A DNA stretch of 64,000 nt, from the NCBI GenBank assembly GCA_948144175.1, contig CANXME010000553.1, positions 620,001 through 684,000 of the forward strand, given 5' to 3'. This DNA comes from Closterium sp. NIES-65 (taxonomy: Eukaryota > Streptophyta > Zygnematophyceae > Desmidiales > Closteriaceae). Every line of letters starts with the position of its first letter. Within the stretch, counting starts at the first letter, position 1. A program made the position numbers and the translations under genes. A model generated the notes under the pieces. The model had not been told where the DNA came from, ran no database searches, and saw only the letters and a list, made by a program, of their open reading frames with translations. This document shows, piece by piece, positions 8,830 to 20,167 of the stretch.

Positions 8830-11800
8830 ATGCAATTCTACACGCGGCGGAGGCCTACATCGTGTACGGCTCCGCCCCCTCCACCTCAAGCATCGAGCGC
8901 ATGCACGCCGACAACGCAAGAAGGAGATGCGCCGACGACTGGAGCGTGTCCAAGGGGGTCCCGGCCTGAGCAGCCCCTACAAGATCCCCCACGTGGCGGG
9001 GGAAAGTACGGGCTAAGGGAGCTACCCCGGCGGGCCGTCCGACACGGGTGCCAACGGCGACTCGAGCGATTCTGCCAAAGTCACGCAGGATCCTCGAGAT
9101 CCTGGACAGAAACTGCTCGGAAGGCTCCGCGTGGCCCCACACACCGCCAGCTGCAAGTTCGCCACCACCTCGCACGCCTCTGCTAGATTCAGAATCCGGC
9201 ACATGGTCAGCATGGGGTCTCTCCCCGCGCGAGTGGGGGGAGGTGCAGTCGGCGCTTCGCGCGGATACGCCGTCGGCCAGCCTGGAGTTCGGCCAGCAGA
9301 TAAGCGCGACGCAGAGAAGCCGGGGACCTGACGGGGGGTGCGGAACTGAGCCCTCCCCTCTCGCGCGTGCCGATATTCGCTCAGCGTCGGCGCGCGCAGA
9401 GGAGCAACCTGGCCTGGGTCCGCGACGAAGGGGGGACCGTTGGTCACCTCTATATGGACGTGAGTCGGCCCCCCACTCACCCGGGCCTGCCGCACCACCT
9501 CCACAAACGTGTCTGCGGCGTGATCGAGGGCAGGATCCTGCTGGCGACCATTACCGCCACGACCTCCGCCATTCCGCCGGCCTTGCCGGCCGCCAGAACC
9601 TGCCGAGTGAGGACGCGGGGGGGACTGCTCGCGACGCCCCGAATCCCAGCGACGTCCAGGCGACCCCCTCCCCCTCGTCGCTGGAGATCACCGCGGAGAC
9701 CGTTGCGCGGGGGATCGCGCTCGGGGTGAGCGCTGGCCTGCCCGACCACGAGGAGACGGGTGGCGAGGAGAACGAGGACGCCCAGGGGATCGCCGATCGC
9801 CCCCACCCCGCGGATGAGCCTTGCGATGCTCAGGAGATGGGCGCCGAGGGGAGGGCTGCCGCGGAGGCTGACGCAGAGGCGAGCGCCCGCGCTCCTGCCG
9901 CGGCTGACCGTCCGAGCGGTTCGACGCAACACGCGCAGGGGCTCACGAATACTCCGGCGAGGTGGGGCGCGGGGCAGGCCGTTGGGGAAGAGTCAGCACC
10001 CGGTCGAAGCGGCGGACGGGCTCGCTTGCGGAGGGGTGCGCAGGGACACGCGGGCGAAGACCGCCAGGCGCAGGTTCCGGCAACGCGCTCTCTGCGGATC
10101 CCTCGAGCTCCGGATCCTGTCTCGCGGATGGATCCATCACCCCCGACCGCACCGCAGCCGACGCCAGCGCGCCGACAGAACGAGGACGAGGTGGACGTGG
10201 CGCCGCAGGCAGGGCGCGTGGGAGCCGCGGAAGGGAGAGGAACGCGGGGTATCCGCGTGGGACGCGGCAGAAGCCGCCGCGGACGACGAGGGAATGGGAG
10301 GGGACGAAGAGGTGGAGGAGCGCGCGGCACAAATCGGCGCCGCACCGGCGCAAGCGATTATGCGAGAACTGCTGAAAGGCTAATACGCGAAGGCGTGGAA
10401 GGCGGCGAGGAGGAGCACAGCGAGGAGGCAGAGGACGAAGCTGAGAATGAAGAAAGCGAAGGGGGTAACCCTGTTTTTAACCCAGAAAGAGAGGGGATGT
10501 TGGAAGCAGAAGCCGAGGACGAGGAAGAATTGGAGATGCTACTTCGGGAAGCAGAGTTTCCAAACCATCAGGCCCGGGACGAACCTGCAATTCGAACCAC
10601 AGGTCGAAATCGAACAGCGGGGGGAAATCGTGCAAGGGGGGGAAATCGAGCCGCGACAGAAGACGAAATTGACTCTGAAGAAGCCAATGATAATTCTGCA
10701 GGCCCCTCCCCAACCCCACCAACGCTCAAACCTGACGACCTGGCGAAAAATACTGACCTTTTCGCTCAGGTTGCAGACTGGAACCTTGACCCGCTGCGCG
10801 ACAGTCGCCAACCTCCCCTCGCTCGCCACCCCACCAAAGACCTTCGCGACTCCTTCGCGATCTGCATGTTGACTCCGTTACTCCACCTGGCGGCCAATCC
10901 TGAGTCTCCACCATGATGGAGCTTACTGACTTTTCTCCCGCGCTTACTCCTCCGCACCTCGTCAGCCCGCAAACCTGACTGGAGCGCGATGATGAATCGG
11001 CTCCAGCGATTTCGCCAAGGCCTTTGGGGGGACCTGTACGAAGAAGCTGTCCAGGCGATCTCACTGCCACCGCAACCTCGCCACTCACCCGACACAACGG
11101 GGATACTGGCACGGGCAGAAGGACTCGCAAAACGGGGTAACCTATCAAAATCACTCCAATCCCTCCAGGCCACTCCTGTGTCTCCCGCCTCACCTGAAGT
11201 GTTGGAAGCCCTCACGACGAGACACCCATCCGCCTGCCAACCACTTCCTGACTGGCTCCGCACCGCCACAGCGGAAGACCCACCCACTATCGAAGCTCGC
11301 GACTTCAGACGCTTCCTCGCCAAACTCCCCAACGGAGTAGGGGCCGGCCCATCTGGAACAACCTTCGAGCACATCCGCGACGCAGCCCTGGGCAACGCCG
11401 AAGTACTCACCCACCTCCTCGCCCTCACTAACACAGCTCTAGCAAGAAAACTCCCCACAATCGCGGGGGATCTTCTAACGGCATCCCGCCTGTTAGCATT
11501 TATGAAACCACAGGGAGGGACGCGGCCGATTGCGGTGGGGGAGTGCCTCCTCCGGATAATAGCAAAAGCCGCGCTCTTCCTCACTGCGCCGGCCGCTCGT
11601 ACTCACTTTGCTCCGCTTCAGTTCGGAGTCGCAGTAGCGGGAGGGATCGAAGCGGCTATCCACTCCGCTCGCACGTACCTGGAACTGCACCCAGGGGCAG
11701 TGGCGCTGCAGATTGACCTCGCGAATGCGTTCAACGCGGTCGAAAGGAGGGCGGTGTTTGGAGGACTGAAAAACGAGGCGCTGAAGGAACTGATTCCCCT

Positions 11801-13653
11801 CGTCCGCCTTTCCTATGGGACTCCCTCCTCGCTCTTCCTCGACCACGACTTCGGCGCAGCCCCACTGCAGAGCGCCAGGGGTGTTCGCCAAGGAGACCCG
11901 CTCGGCCCACTCCTGTTCGCGGCTAGCATCCACCCGTGCCTCGTGGACACGGCGGCTGCACACCCTCAGGTGGTCCTGCTGGCGTACACCGATGATATCA
12001 CGCTGCTCGGCGACGCCACGGCCTGCTCTGCGGCTTTCGACCACCTCACCTCTGCTTTAGCCGCCCTCAGCCTGGTGCACAATCCGGCTAAGTGCGCGGC
12101 GTGGTCCGCCGCAGCAATCGACGCCTCCTCAGTCCCCCCAGGCGTCACTATCTCTGAGGAGGGTTTGCAGACTCTCGGCAGCCCCGTGGGCACTGCCCGA
12201 GGCTGCGCAGATGCTGTGAGAGCGAGATTGGAAGCAGCAGCAGCGCCTCTCCCCCTGCTGGCCCAGATGGACCCCCAACTTGCCCTCCTCCTCCTCACCC
12301 GTTGTGTCAGCCGCCGAGCTTCCTTCCTGGCCAGAACCACCCCCGTAGAGGCCCTCCTTGAAGCCGAATGGTCCGCTTGGGGGGAACAACTCCTTCACAC
12401 CTTCCTAGACTCGGCCCACATCATGAGGCCGAGGAGCGCCAGGGAGAGACGGAGGATTTGGCGGCAGGCGGCCCTGCCCGTGACTCTGGGAGGCCTGGGC
12501 ATCACTGACCCCGCCGTTGAAGGCAGCTATGCCTACCTCGCCTCAGTGATCAGCACAGCCCACCTCTTGCACTCCCTGGAGGACTCGTTGCACCCCGCTG
12601 TCGCCGCGCTCCTCCCCCTTTTGGATCCAACCCACGGCTCCCCACACGCGCTACCTACACGCCTCGCCGCGGCTGAGGCAGCCCTGCCCCCGAGGCTCTC
12701 GAGGTGCTCCAGGCCGGGAAGGCTGACCCCAAGGGACTGAAGCTGCAGCAGAACCTAGCACTGGCGGTTCACTCCCGCCGCTTCCTGAGAGTCATGCGCG
12801 AGGCGAGGCGGATGCGCCCCAACCCCCGCTCTGGCCATGCGCAACGAATGCAGTCGGTGCTGGGCCCAGGCGCGGGGGATTGGCTGCTGGCGATCCCGCT
12901 CACCCCCTCGCTCCGGATGGGCCCGTCCCAGCTCTCAACTGCAGCTGCCTTCCGCCTAGGCCTCCCCCTCCTAGTGCCTAGACGCTGTGACTGCCGCTAC
13001 CGCACCACCTTCCCCGACGACCGCCTCCCCAACCACCTCATGCGCTGCGAGAAGGGGAAAGGGAGGACCGCAACCCACCACGCTTTGCGGGATGAGATAG
13101 CGAACATTGGGGCGGAGGCGGGGTTTACGGTTCACAAGGAGACGTATGTCTACTCACTGGTTGAAAACCTAAAGGCGGATGTCACCATCCGTCATCCCCT
13201 GACTGGTGAGGTTTGGATGTGCGACGTGACCGTGACGGACCCGGTGTCAAGGCAGGACGAGAACTGCAACCGAGCTCCTGGATGGGCGGCCAGGGCGGCA
13301 GCAGAGAAAAAGGAGGATAAGTACGCACGGCGGAACGCGTGGGTGGGGTTCCACGCGCTTGCAGTGGAAACTTATGGCTACCCCTCGCCGGGGTTGATGG
13401 CTTACCTGCGGCAGTGCGCAGAGCTGGCGGCAAAGCTGCGGTTTAACGCGGCTCCTACCTCCTACGAAGCAGCGAAGCTGCTGACGGAGTACCGCCAGCG
13501 CTGGAGCGTGTGCCTCCAGCGGGCGCAGGCCAACGCCCTCCGCACCAAGACCAACGAGGCCTTGGCGGCGGACGAGCTCGGCTTTAGAGGACCCATCATC
13601 CCTCTCAGTGAGGGACAGCTGCACCAGTTGATTGAGGCCCCGTTCGACCAGTA
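8830..13653 (+). pseudogene. LINE copy C reverse transcriptase / endonuclease ORF, broken
   Basis: The frame is interrupted by a nonsense codon at 10914-10916 (TGA where copy D has GGA) and by a one-base loss in a C run near 12690. The pieces are 9048-10916, 10989-12740 and 12704-13653. Reverse transcriptase blocks, zinc cluster and endonuclease core are all recognisable; the catalytic box reads YTDD where A, B and D have YADD. The probable sense ATG is at 10128, inside the palindrome ATGGATCCAT shared with the antisense start. Confidence 0.85.
8855..10137 (-). pseudogene. Antisense ORF of LINE copy C, broken
   Basis: Begins at the conserved ATG (10137, MDPSARQDPELE) and keeps the conserved segment VHIEVTNGPPF and the C-terminal GAEPYTM with stop at 8855. 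It is split among frames by small indels, one of them near 9034 where C has lost a base relative to D. Confidence 0.6.
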
Positions 13654-13783
13654 GGGTCGGACAGAGGGGGGGGGGCTGAGTAGGTAGGAGACTTGAGGTA
13701 GTTCGGATCTCGGTTTGGATGTTTGTTGTGCTTGTGTGTTCTGCATCTTCCTTTGTACCACCCCTCATAGTAATGCAAGGACC

Positions 13784-14262
13784 CCAGGCTGGGCTGCTAG
13801 AGAGGCACAGAGGCGGAAGGAGAGGGAGTACTACCGACACACGGAACACGTGGTGTTCTGCACCCTAGCCGTCGAGACCTACGGGGCAAACGCGCCCACC
13901 ACGACTGCGTTCCTGAAGCTGCTGGCCACAGCAGCAGCTAGGAACCGGTTCAGGGCCAACCCCCTGGCGAAATCGGCCAAGAAGATGGCCTGCCACTTCA
14001 GCCAGCGCTGGTCAGTGGCCCTCCAGCGCTCCCAAGCGAATGCCCTGCACACCAAGGCCAGGGCTGGGATCGAGGCAGCGCACCCCCAGATGGCAGCGGA
14101 CCCCTGGCCGCTGCACCTGGGGGACATCCTCCACACGCTGGAGGGCTAGAGGGTTACTCAGGGGGGGGTGAAGAGTGGTGAGTTTTGGGGCTTAAGGGAT
14201 GGAGGTTATCATGGATAGCACCGCATGTTTGTACCCCTGCTGAATTAATACAAAAGACCGTT

Positions 14263-14263
<1 letters not shown>
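13784..14263 (+). mobile_element. 5'-truncated LINE copy of a second subfamily (C2)
   Basis: Only the last part of an endonuclease ORF remains. Frame 13784-14149 reads GWAAREAQRRKE, then an Ala-Asn-rich tail ending LGDILHTLEG and a stop. It resembles the C-terminus of copies A-D but is clearly diverged. A 114-bp 3' UTR ends in GACCGTTCGAGAG and (GA)n. It follows copy C without an intervening GA tract. 5' truncation is the usual outcome of incomplete target-primed reverse transcription. Confidence 0.8.

Positions 14264-14336
<73 letters not shown>
14264..14336. repeat. (GA)n tract joining truncated LINE C2 and copy D
   Basis: About 73 bp of GA between the 3' end of C2 and the 5' end of copy D. 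Confidence 0.97.
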
Positions 14337-14340
<4 letters not shown>

Positions 14341-14569
14341 TAGCACCCAGCCCTCTTCCTCTTCCCTCGGCCCTCTTCCTCTGAGCCTATTTAAGGGCCC
14401 TTGGTGCCTTCTTCTCCTCATTATTTCGTGTGTTCTCAGTTTTCCGCGGCTCGCGCCGGCGGCCTTCGGCCGCGCGTTTCTGGTGGCAAGACACAAAACG
14501 GAGGATCGGCTTATATTGGGCACACACACACACAAAGGCAAGGAGCTGGGCAGGAGCAAGAGGCGCGGC

Positions 14570-17500
14570 ATGCAATTCTACACACGGCGGAGGCCTACAT
14601 CGTGTACGGCTCCGCCCCCTCCACCTCAAGCATCGAGCGCATGCACGCCGACAACGCAAGAAGGAGATGCGCCGACGACTGGAGCGTGTCCAAGGTGGTC
14701 CCGGCTTGAGCAGCCCCTACAAGATCCCCCACGTGGCGGGGGAAAGTACGGGCCAAGGGAGCTACCCCGGCGGGCGCGTCCGACACGGGTGCCAACGGCG
14801 ACTCGAGTGATTCTGCCAAAGTCACGCAGGATCCTCGGGTCCCTGGACCAAAACTGCTCGGAAAGCTCCTCGTGGCCCCACACACCGCCAGCTGCAAGTT
14901 CGCCACCACCTCGCACGCCTCCGCCAGATTCAGAACCCGGCACATGGTCAGCATGGGGTCTCTCCCCGCGCGAGTGGGGAGAGGTGGAGTCTGCGCTTCG
15001 CGCGGAAACGCCGCCGGCCAGCCAGGAGTCCGGCCAACAGCCAAGCGCGGCGCAGAGAAGCCGGGAACCTGACGGGGGGTGCGGAACAGAGCCCTCCCCT
15101 CACGCGCGGGCTGATACTCGCGCAGCGTCGGCGCACGCAGAGGAGCGACCTGGCCTGGGTCCGCGGCGAAGGGGGGACCGTTGGTCACCTCAATATGGAC
15201 GTGAGTCGGCGCCCCACTCGCCCGGGCCTGCCTCACCACCTCCACGAACGTGTCCGCAGCATGATCGAGGGCTGGATCAGGCTGGTTGCCATTCCCACCT
15301 CGCCCTCCGCCCTTCCGCCAGCCCCGCCGTCCCCCGGAACCAGCCGAATGTGGACGCGGGGGGGACTGCTCGTGGCGACCCGAATCCCAGCGACGACCAG
15401 GCGACCCCCTCCCCCGCGTCGCCGGAGATCGCCGAGGAGAACGTTGCGCGGGGGATCGCGCTCGCGGTGAGCGCTGGCCTGCCTGACCACGAGGGGATGG
15501 GCGGCGAGGGGAGCGAGGACGTGCAGGAGAACGCTTACCCCCCTCCCCGCGCTGATAGTGCTCGCGACGCTCAGGAGAAGGGCGGCGAGGAGAGGGCGGC
15601 TGTTGAGGGTGCCGCAGAGGCGAGCACCCGCGCTCCTGCCGCGGCTGACCGTCCGGGCGGTTCGACGCAACACGAGCAGGCGCCCACGAATACTGTGGCG
15701 AGGCGGGGCGCGCGGCAGGACGATGGGGAAGCGTTTGAACCCGCTCGAAGTGGTGCACGGGCTCGCTCGCGGAGGGGTGCGCAGGGAGACACGGACGAGG
15801 CCCGGCAGGCGCAGGCTGCGGTAGCGAGCTCTCTGCGGAACCCTCCAGCTCCGGATCCCGTCTCACGGATGGGTCCATCACCCCCGATCTTACCGCAGCC
15901 GACGCTAGTGCGGCGACGAAGCGAAAACGAGACGGCCGCGGCGCCGCAGACAGGGCGCGAGGGAGCTGCTATGGGACGAGCAACGCGGGGAATCCGCGTA
16001 GGACGCGGCAGCCGCCGCGGACGACGAGGCAACGAGAGAGGACGAAGAGGTGGTGGAGCACGAGGTTCGAACAGGCGCCGATCTGGTGCAAGCGGCTACG
16101 CGAGGAATGTGGAAAGGCTGATGCGAAACGGCGCGGAGGGCGACGTGGAACCACTTAGCGAGGAAGCAGAGGAGGAAGCGGAGAATGAGGAAAGTGAAGA
16201 GGGGGACCCTGCCTTTAACCCTGAAAGCGAGGGGATGTTAGAAGCAGAGGCCGAGGAGGACGAGGAAGAGTTGGAGCTGCTGCGGGAAGCGGAGCTCCCA
16301 AACCAGCAGGCTAGAGGTGAACCTGCAAACCGAACCTCAGTTCGGAATCGAACCGCGGGGGGAATTCAAGCAAGGAGGGGAAATCGAGCCGCTCCAGAAG
16401 AAAGAATTGACTCTGCAACACCCAATGAAAATTCCGCAGCCCCGAGTCCAACCCCCCCGATGCTCAAACCTGACGACCTGGCGAAAAACTCTGAGCTATT
16501 CGCTCAGGTTGCAGTCTGGGACCTCGACCCGCTGCGTGACAGTCGCCAACCCCCTCTCGCTCGCCACCCCCCCAAAGACCTTCGCGACTCCTTCGCGATC
16601 TGTATGTTGACGCCGTTACTCCACCTGGCGGCCAATCCCGAGTCTGCGCCAGGATGGAAACTACTGACCTTTCTCCCACGCATACTCCTTCGCACATCGT
16701 CAGCCCGTAAACCTGACTGGAGCGCGATGATGAATCGGCTCCTGCGATTTCGCCAAGGGCTCTGGGCGGACCTATACGAAGAAGCTGTCCAGGCGATTTC
16801 CTTGCCTCCGCAGCCTCGCCACTCACTCGACACAGCTGGAATACTGGCACGGGCGGAAGGTCTGGCAAAACGGGGTAACCTGTCAAAATCACTCCAATCC
16901 CTCCAGGCCACCCCTGTGTCACCTGCCTCACCTGAAGTGCTGGAAGCCCTCGCGACGAGACATCCACCTGCCAGCCAGCTTCTCCCTGACTGGCTCCACA
17001 CCGCCTCGGCTGAAGACCCACCCACTATCGAAGCCCGCGACTTCAGGCGCCTCCTCGCCAAGCTCCCCAACGGAGTCGGGGCCGGCCCCTCAGGAACCAC
17101 TTTCGAGCATATCCGCGACGCAGCCCTAGGGAATGCCGAAGTACTCTCCCACCTCCTCGCCCTCTCCAACACAGCTCTAGCAGGGAAACTCCCAACAGCC
17201 GCGGGGGATCTTCTCACGGCCTCCCGCCTGCTAGCCTTTACGAAACCCCAAGGAGGGACGCGGCCAATAGCGGTGGGGGAGTGTCTCCTCCGGATTATAG
17301 CAAAGGCCGCCCTCTTCCTGACCGCGCCAGCCGCCCGTACTCACCTTGCCCCCCTTCAATTCGGCGTGGCAGTAGCAGGGGGGATCGAAGCGGCTATCCA
17401 CACCGCTCGCACGTACCTGGAAGTGCACCCTGCTGCAGCGGCCTTGCAGATCGACCTCGCGAACGCTTTTAACGCGGTCGAAAGGAGAGCGGTGTTCGAA

Positions 17501-19527
17501 GGACTGAGAAACGAGGCGCTGAAGAAGCTGATCCCCCTCGTCCGCCTATCCTACGGGGCTCCCTCCTCGCTCTACCTCGACCACGACTTCGGCGCAGCCC
17601 CGCTGCAGAGCGCCAGAGGAGTTCGCCAAGGGGACCCGCTCGGCCCCCTCCTCTTCGCGGCAAGCATCCACCCGTGCCTCATTGCCACGGCGGCGGCACA
17701 CCCTCAGGTGGTCCTGCTGGCGTACGCCGATGACATCACGCTGCTCGGCGACGCCTCGGCCTGCACAGCAGCTTTCGACCACCTCACATCCGCACTTGCC
17801 GCCCTCGGCCTGGTACACAACCCGGCCAAATGCGCGGCGTGGTCCGCCACTCCAATCGACCCCTCTGCAGTGCCTCCGGGAATTACTATCTCTGATGAGG
17901 GACTGCAGATTCTCGGCAGCCCGGTTGGCACACCCCGGGGGTGCGCGGGCGCCGTGAGAGAGAGACTGGCAGTAGCAGCATCCCCACTCCCCCTGCTGGC
18001 CCAGATGGACCCCCAGCTTAGCCTCCTCCTCCTCACCCGCTGTGTCAGCCGCCGAGCCTCTTTTCTGGCCAGAACCACCCCCCTGGAAGCTCTCCCTGAA
18101 GCGGAATGGTCAGCTTGGGGGGAGCAGCTCCTACACACCTTCCTGGACTCGGCCCACATCATGAGACCGAGGAGTGCCCGGGAGAGGCGGAGGATTTGGC
18201 GGCAGGCGGCCCTGCCCATGACTCTGGGAGGCCTGGGCATCACTGACCCCGCCGTTGAAGGCAGCTACGCTTACCTCGCTTCAGTGATCAGCGCCGCCCA
18301 CCTTCTATACTCCCTGGAGGAGTCGTTACAACGAGGACTCCAACGAGGAATCTACGTCCCTCCTCCCAAGGCGCCTTGCCGCTCTGGAAGCCGAGCTGCC
18401 TCCTGAGGAGATCGAGGCTCTCCAAGTGGGGAGACAGAGACCGGACGGGCCAAAGCTCCAACAGTCGCTCTCCCTCGCGGTTCAAACTGCAAGGTTCATG
18501 CAACTGCTCGAGAGCTCGCGGGAGATGGAGCTCAACCCACTGTTCGGACACACGCAGCGGCTGCAGTCCCTCTTGGGCCCCGGCGCAGGGGACTGGCTGC
18601 TCGCCGTCCCGCTGATCTCCTCCCTCCGCCTCGGGCCCTCTCAGTTCTCCACAGCGGCCTCCTTCCGCTTAGGCCTGCCCCTACCTGTGCCAAGGCGCTG
18701 TGACTGCAGATACCGCACCACATTCCCCGACGACCGCCTACCGAACCATTTGATGCGGTGCGAGAAAGGGGGGGGGAGAATTGCAACTCACAATGCCCTT
18801 CGGGACGAGTGCGCAAAGATAGCTGCGGAAGCGGGCTTCACCGTGCATAAGGAGACAACGGCTTACTCACCGGTCGAAAACCTCAAAGCGGATATCTCTA
18901 TCCGCCATCCCGACACCAGTGAGGTGTGGATCTGTGACATCACGGTCACGGATCCCATCTCCCTCCAGGATGAATACGCCCGTAAAGCTCCCGGTTGGGC
19001 TGCTAGAATGCAGGCGGACAAGAAGGCAAGCAAATACGCCAGGCGGAGCGCTTGGGTGGGCTTTTACGCCTTGGCGGTTGAGACCTACGGATACCCCACG
19101 AGGGGAGTCCTGGAATTCCTTCGCAGCTGCGCGGAGTTGCAACCGAGCTCCTGGTTGGGCAGCTAGGGCGGCAGCGGCAAAAAAGGAGGAGAAGTACGCA
19201 CGGCGGAACACGTGGGTGGGGTTCCACGCGCTCGCAGTGGAAACATACGGCTACCCCTCGCCGGGGGTGCTGGCTTACCTGCGGCAATGCGCGGAGCTGA
19301 AGGCAAAGCTACGGTTTAACGCAGCCCCTACCTCCTACGAAGCAGCGAAGCTTCTGACGGAGTACCGCCAGCGTTGGAGCGTGTGCCTCCAGCGGGCACA
19401 GGCCAACGCCCTCCGCACCAAGACCAATGAGGCCTTGGCGGCGGACGAGCTCGGTTTTAGAGGACCCATCATCCCTCTCAGTGAGGGACAGGTGCACCAG
19501 TTGATTGAGGCCCCGTTCGACCAGTAG
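14570..19527 (+). pseudogene. LINE copy D reverse transcriptase / endonuclease ORF, chimeric and out of frame
   Basis: Open from an upstream ATG (14483; conserved ATG of MQFYTRRR at 14570; ATG opposite the antisense start at 15869) to 18406, covering the whole reverse transcriptase with YADD near 17730. At the first chimeric junction (about 18328) the frame is lost. 18426-19166 encodes the B-like zinc cluster and endonuclease, and 19139-19527 encodes a C-like C-terminus in a third frame. The copy is therefore unlikely to make a complete pol protein. Confidence 0.85.
14595..15878 (-). CDS. Conserved antisense ORF in the LINE 5' region (copy D, intact)
   Basis: 427 codons on the strand opposite to pol, from ATG (MDPSVRRDPELE) to a stop shared by copies B, C and D (GAEPYTM-stop). 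Parts: an acidic and proline-rich N-terminus; an Arg-Ser-Pro-rich stretch around residues 105-205, like an RS domain; a conserved segment with DPALDHAADTFVEVVRQAR and THVHIEVTNGPPFAADP (about residues 205-250); and a conserved C-terminus (NLAEACEVVANLQLAVCGAT). I recognise no family. Between B (4011-4145) and D (15143-15277), 19 of 23 differences are third-position changes in this frame, which are second positions for the sense frame. That pattern is expected of a translated antisense gene. Function is unknown; an RNA-binding ORF1-like role is only a guess. Confidence 0.65.
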   Translation of the reverse strand: MDPSVRRDPELEGSAESSLPQPAPAGPRPCLPAHPSASEPVHHFERVQTLPHRPAARPASPQYSWAPARVASNRPDGQPRQERGCSPLRHPQQPPSPRRPSPERREHYQRGEGGKRSPARPRSPRRPSPRGQAGQRSPRARSPAQRSPRRSPATRGRGSPGRRWDSGRHEQSPPRPHSAGSGGRRGWRKGGGRGGNGNQPDPALDHAADTFVEVVRQARASGAPTHVHIEVTNGPPFAADPGQVAPLRAPTLREYQPAREGRALFRTPRQVPGFSAPRLAVGRTPGWPAAFPREAQTPPLPTRAGRDPMLTMCRVLNLAEACEVVANLQLAVCGATRSFPSSFGPGTRGSCVTLAESLESPLAPVSDAPAGVAPLARTFPRHVGDLVGAAQAGTTLDTLQSSAHLLLALSACMRSMLEVEGAEPYTM

Positions 19528-19658
19528 GGTCGGACAGGGGGGGGGGCAGAGTAGGTAGGGGACTTGGAATAGTTAGGATGCCGGTTTTCTGTTGAGCTTG
19601 TGCTTGTGTGTTTTGCACCTTCCGTTGTACCACCCCCCAAAGAAATGCAAGGACCATT

Positions 19659-19659
<1 letters not shown>

Positions 19660-19755
<96 letters not shown>
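19660..19755. repeat. (GA)n tract joining LINE copy D and truncated copy D2
   Basis: 96 bp of GA, the longest such tract in the window, directly after the 3' end of copy D. Confidence 0.97.
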
Positions 19756-19756
<1 letters not shown>

Positions 19757-20142
19757 GCGCCCCCCACGACGGCGTTCCTGAAGCTGCTGGCCACAGCAGC
19801 AGCTAGGAACCGGTTCAGGGCCAACCCCTTGGCGAAATCGGCCAAGAAGATGGCCTGCCACTTCAGCCAGCGCTGGTCAGTGGCCCTCCAGCGCTCCCAG
19901 GCGAATGCCCTGCACACCAAGGCCAGGGCGGGGATTGAGGCAGCGCACCCCCAGATGGCAGCGGACCCATGGCCGCTGCACCTAGGGGACATCCTCCACA
20001 CGCTGGAGGGTTAGAGGGCACTAAGGGGGGGGGGGGGGGGGGGAGGGTCAGAGGGATGGGTTGATGGGTCGGAAGGTATAAGGGAACCACGAGTCAAATT
20101 GCATGTCTGTACACCCTGCTGAATTAATAGTAAGGACCATTT
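19756..20142 (+). mobile_element. 5'-truncated LINE copy of the second subfamily (D2)
   Basis: Starts abruptly after GA and matches the truncated copy at 13784-14263: the shared frame from PTTTAFLKLLATAAA to LGDILHTLEG ends at 20014, and the 3' UTR ends in GGACCATTTGAGAG. A G-rich run lies at 20025-20042. This is the most 3' unit of the array and abuts the phosphofructokinase gene. Confidence 0.8.
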
Positions 20143-20154
20143 GAGAGAGAGAGA
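20143..20154. repeat. Short (GA)n at the array/phosphofructokinase boundary
   Basis: Twelve bases of GA lie between the last LINE and the phosphofructokinase sequence. On the gene strand this is a TC run just downstream of exon 11 and is probably what remains of the original target microsatellite. Confidence 0.85.
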
Positions 20155-20167
20155 AGCACTCCATCAC

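Larger units (their letters stand above)
8471..13783 (+). mobile_element. LINE copy C, full length, inactivated
   Basis: Same organisation as copy B, with a different 5' leader. The promoter region is again duplicated: 8471-8586 and 8587-8690 each carry CCTATTTAAAGGGCCC and TCATTATTTCG. The 3' UTR (13654-13783) ends at AAGGACC without its GA tail and joins directly to a truncated second-subfamily copy. Confidence 0.88.
14337..19659 (+). mobile_element. LINE copy D, chimeric full-length copy
   Basis: A single (not duplicated) 5' promoter unit with CTATTTAAGGGCCC at about 14387, one GC-rich hairpin, an intact antisense ORF, then the pol ORF. Up to about 18327 the sequence is C-like. From there to about 19138 it is almost identical to copy B (7268-8078). 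It then switches back to C-like sequence at an earlier pol position, so about 50 codons are present twice. The 3' UTR ends at GGACCATTC then (GA)n. Confidence 0.88.
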
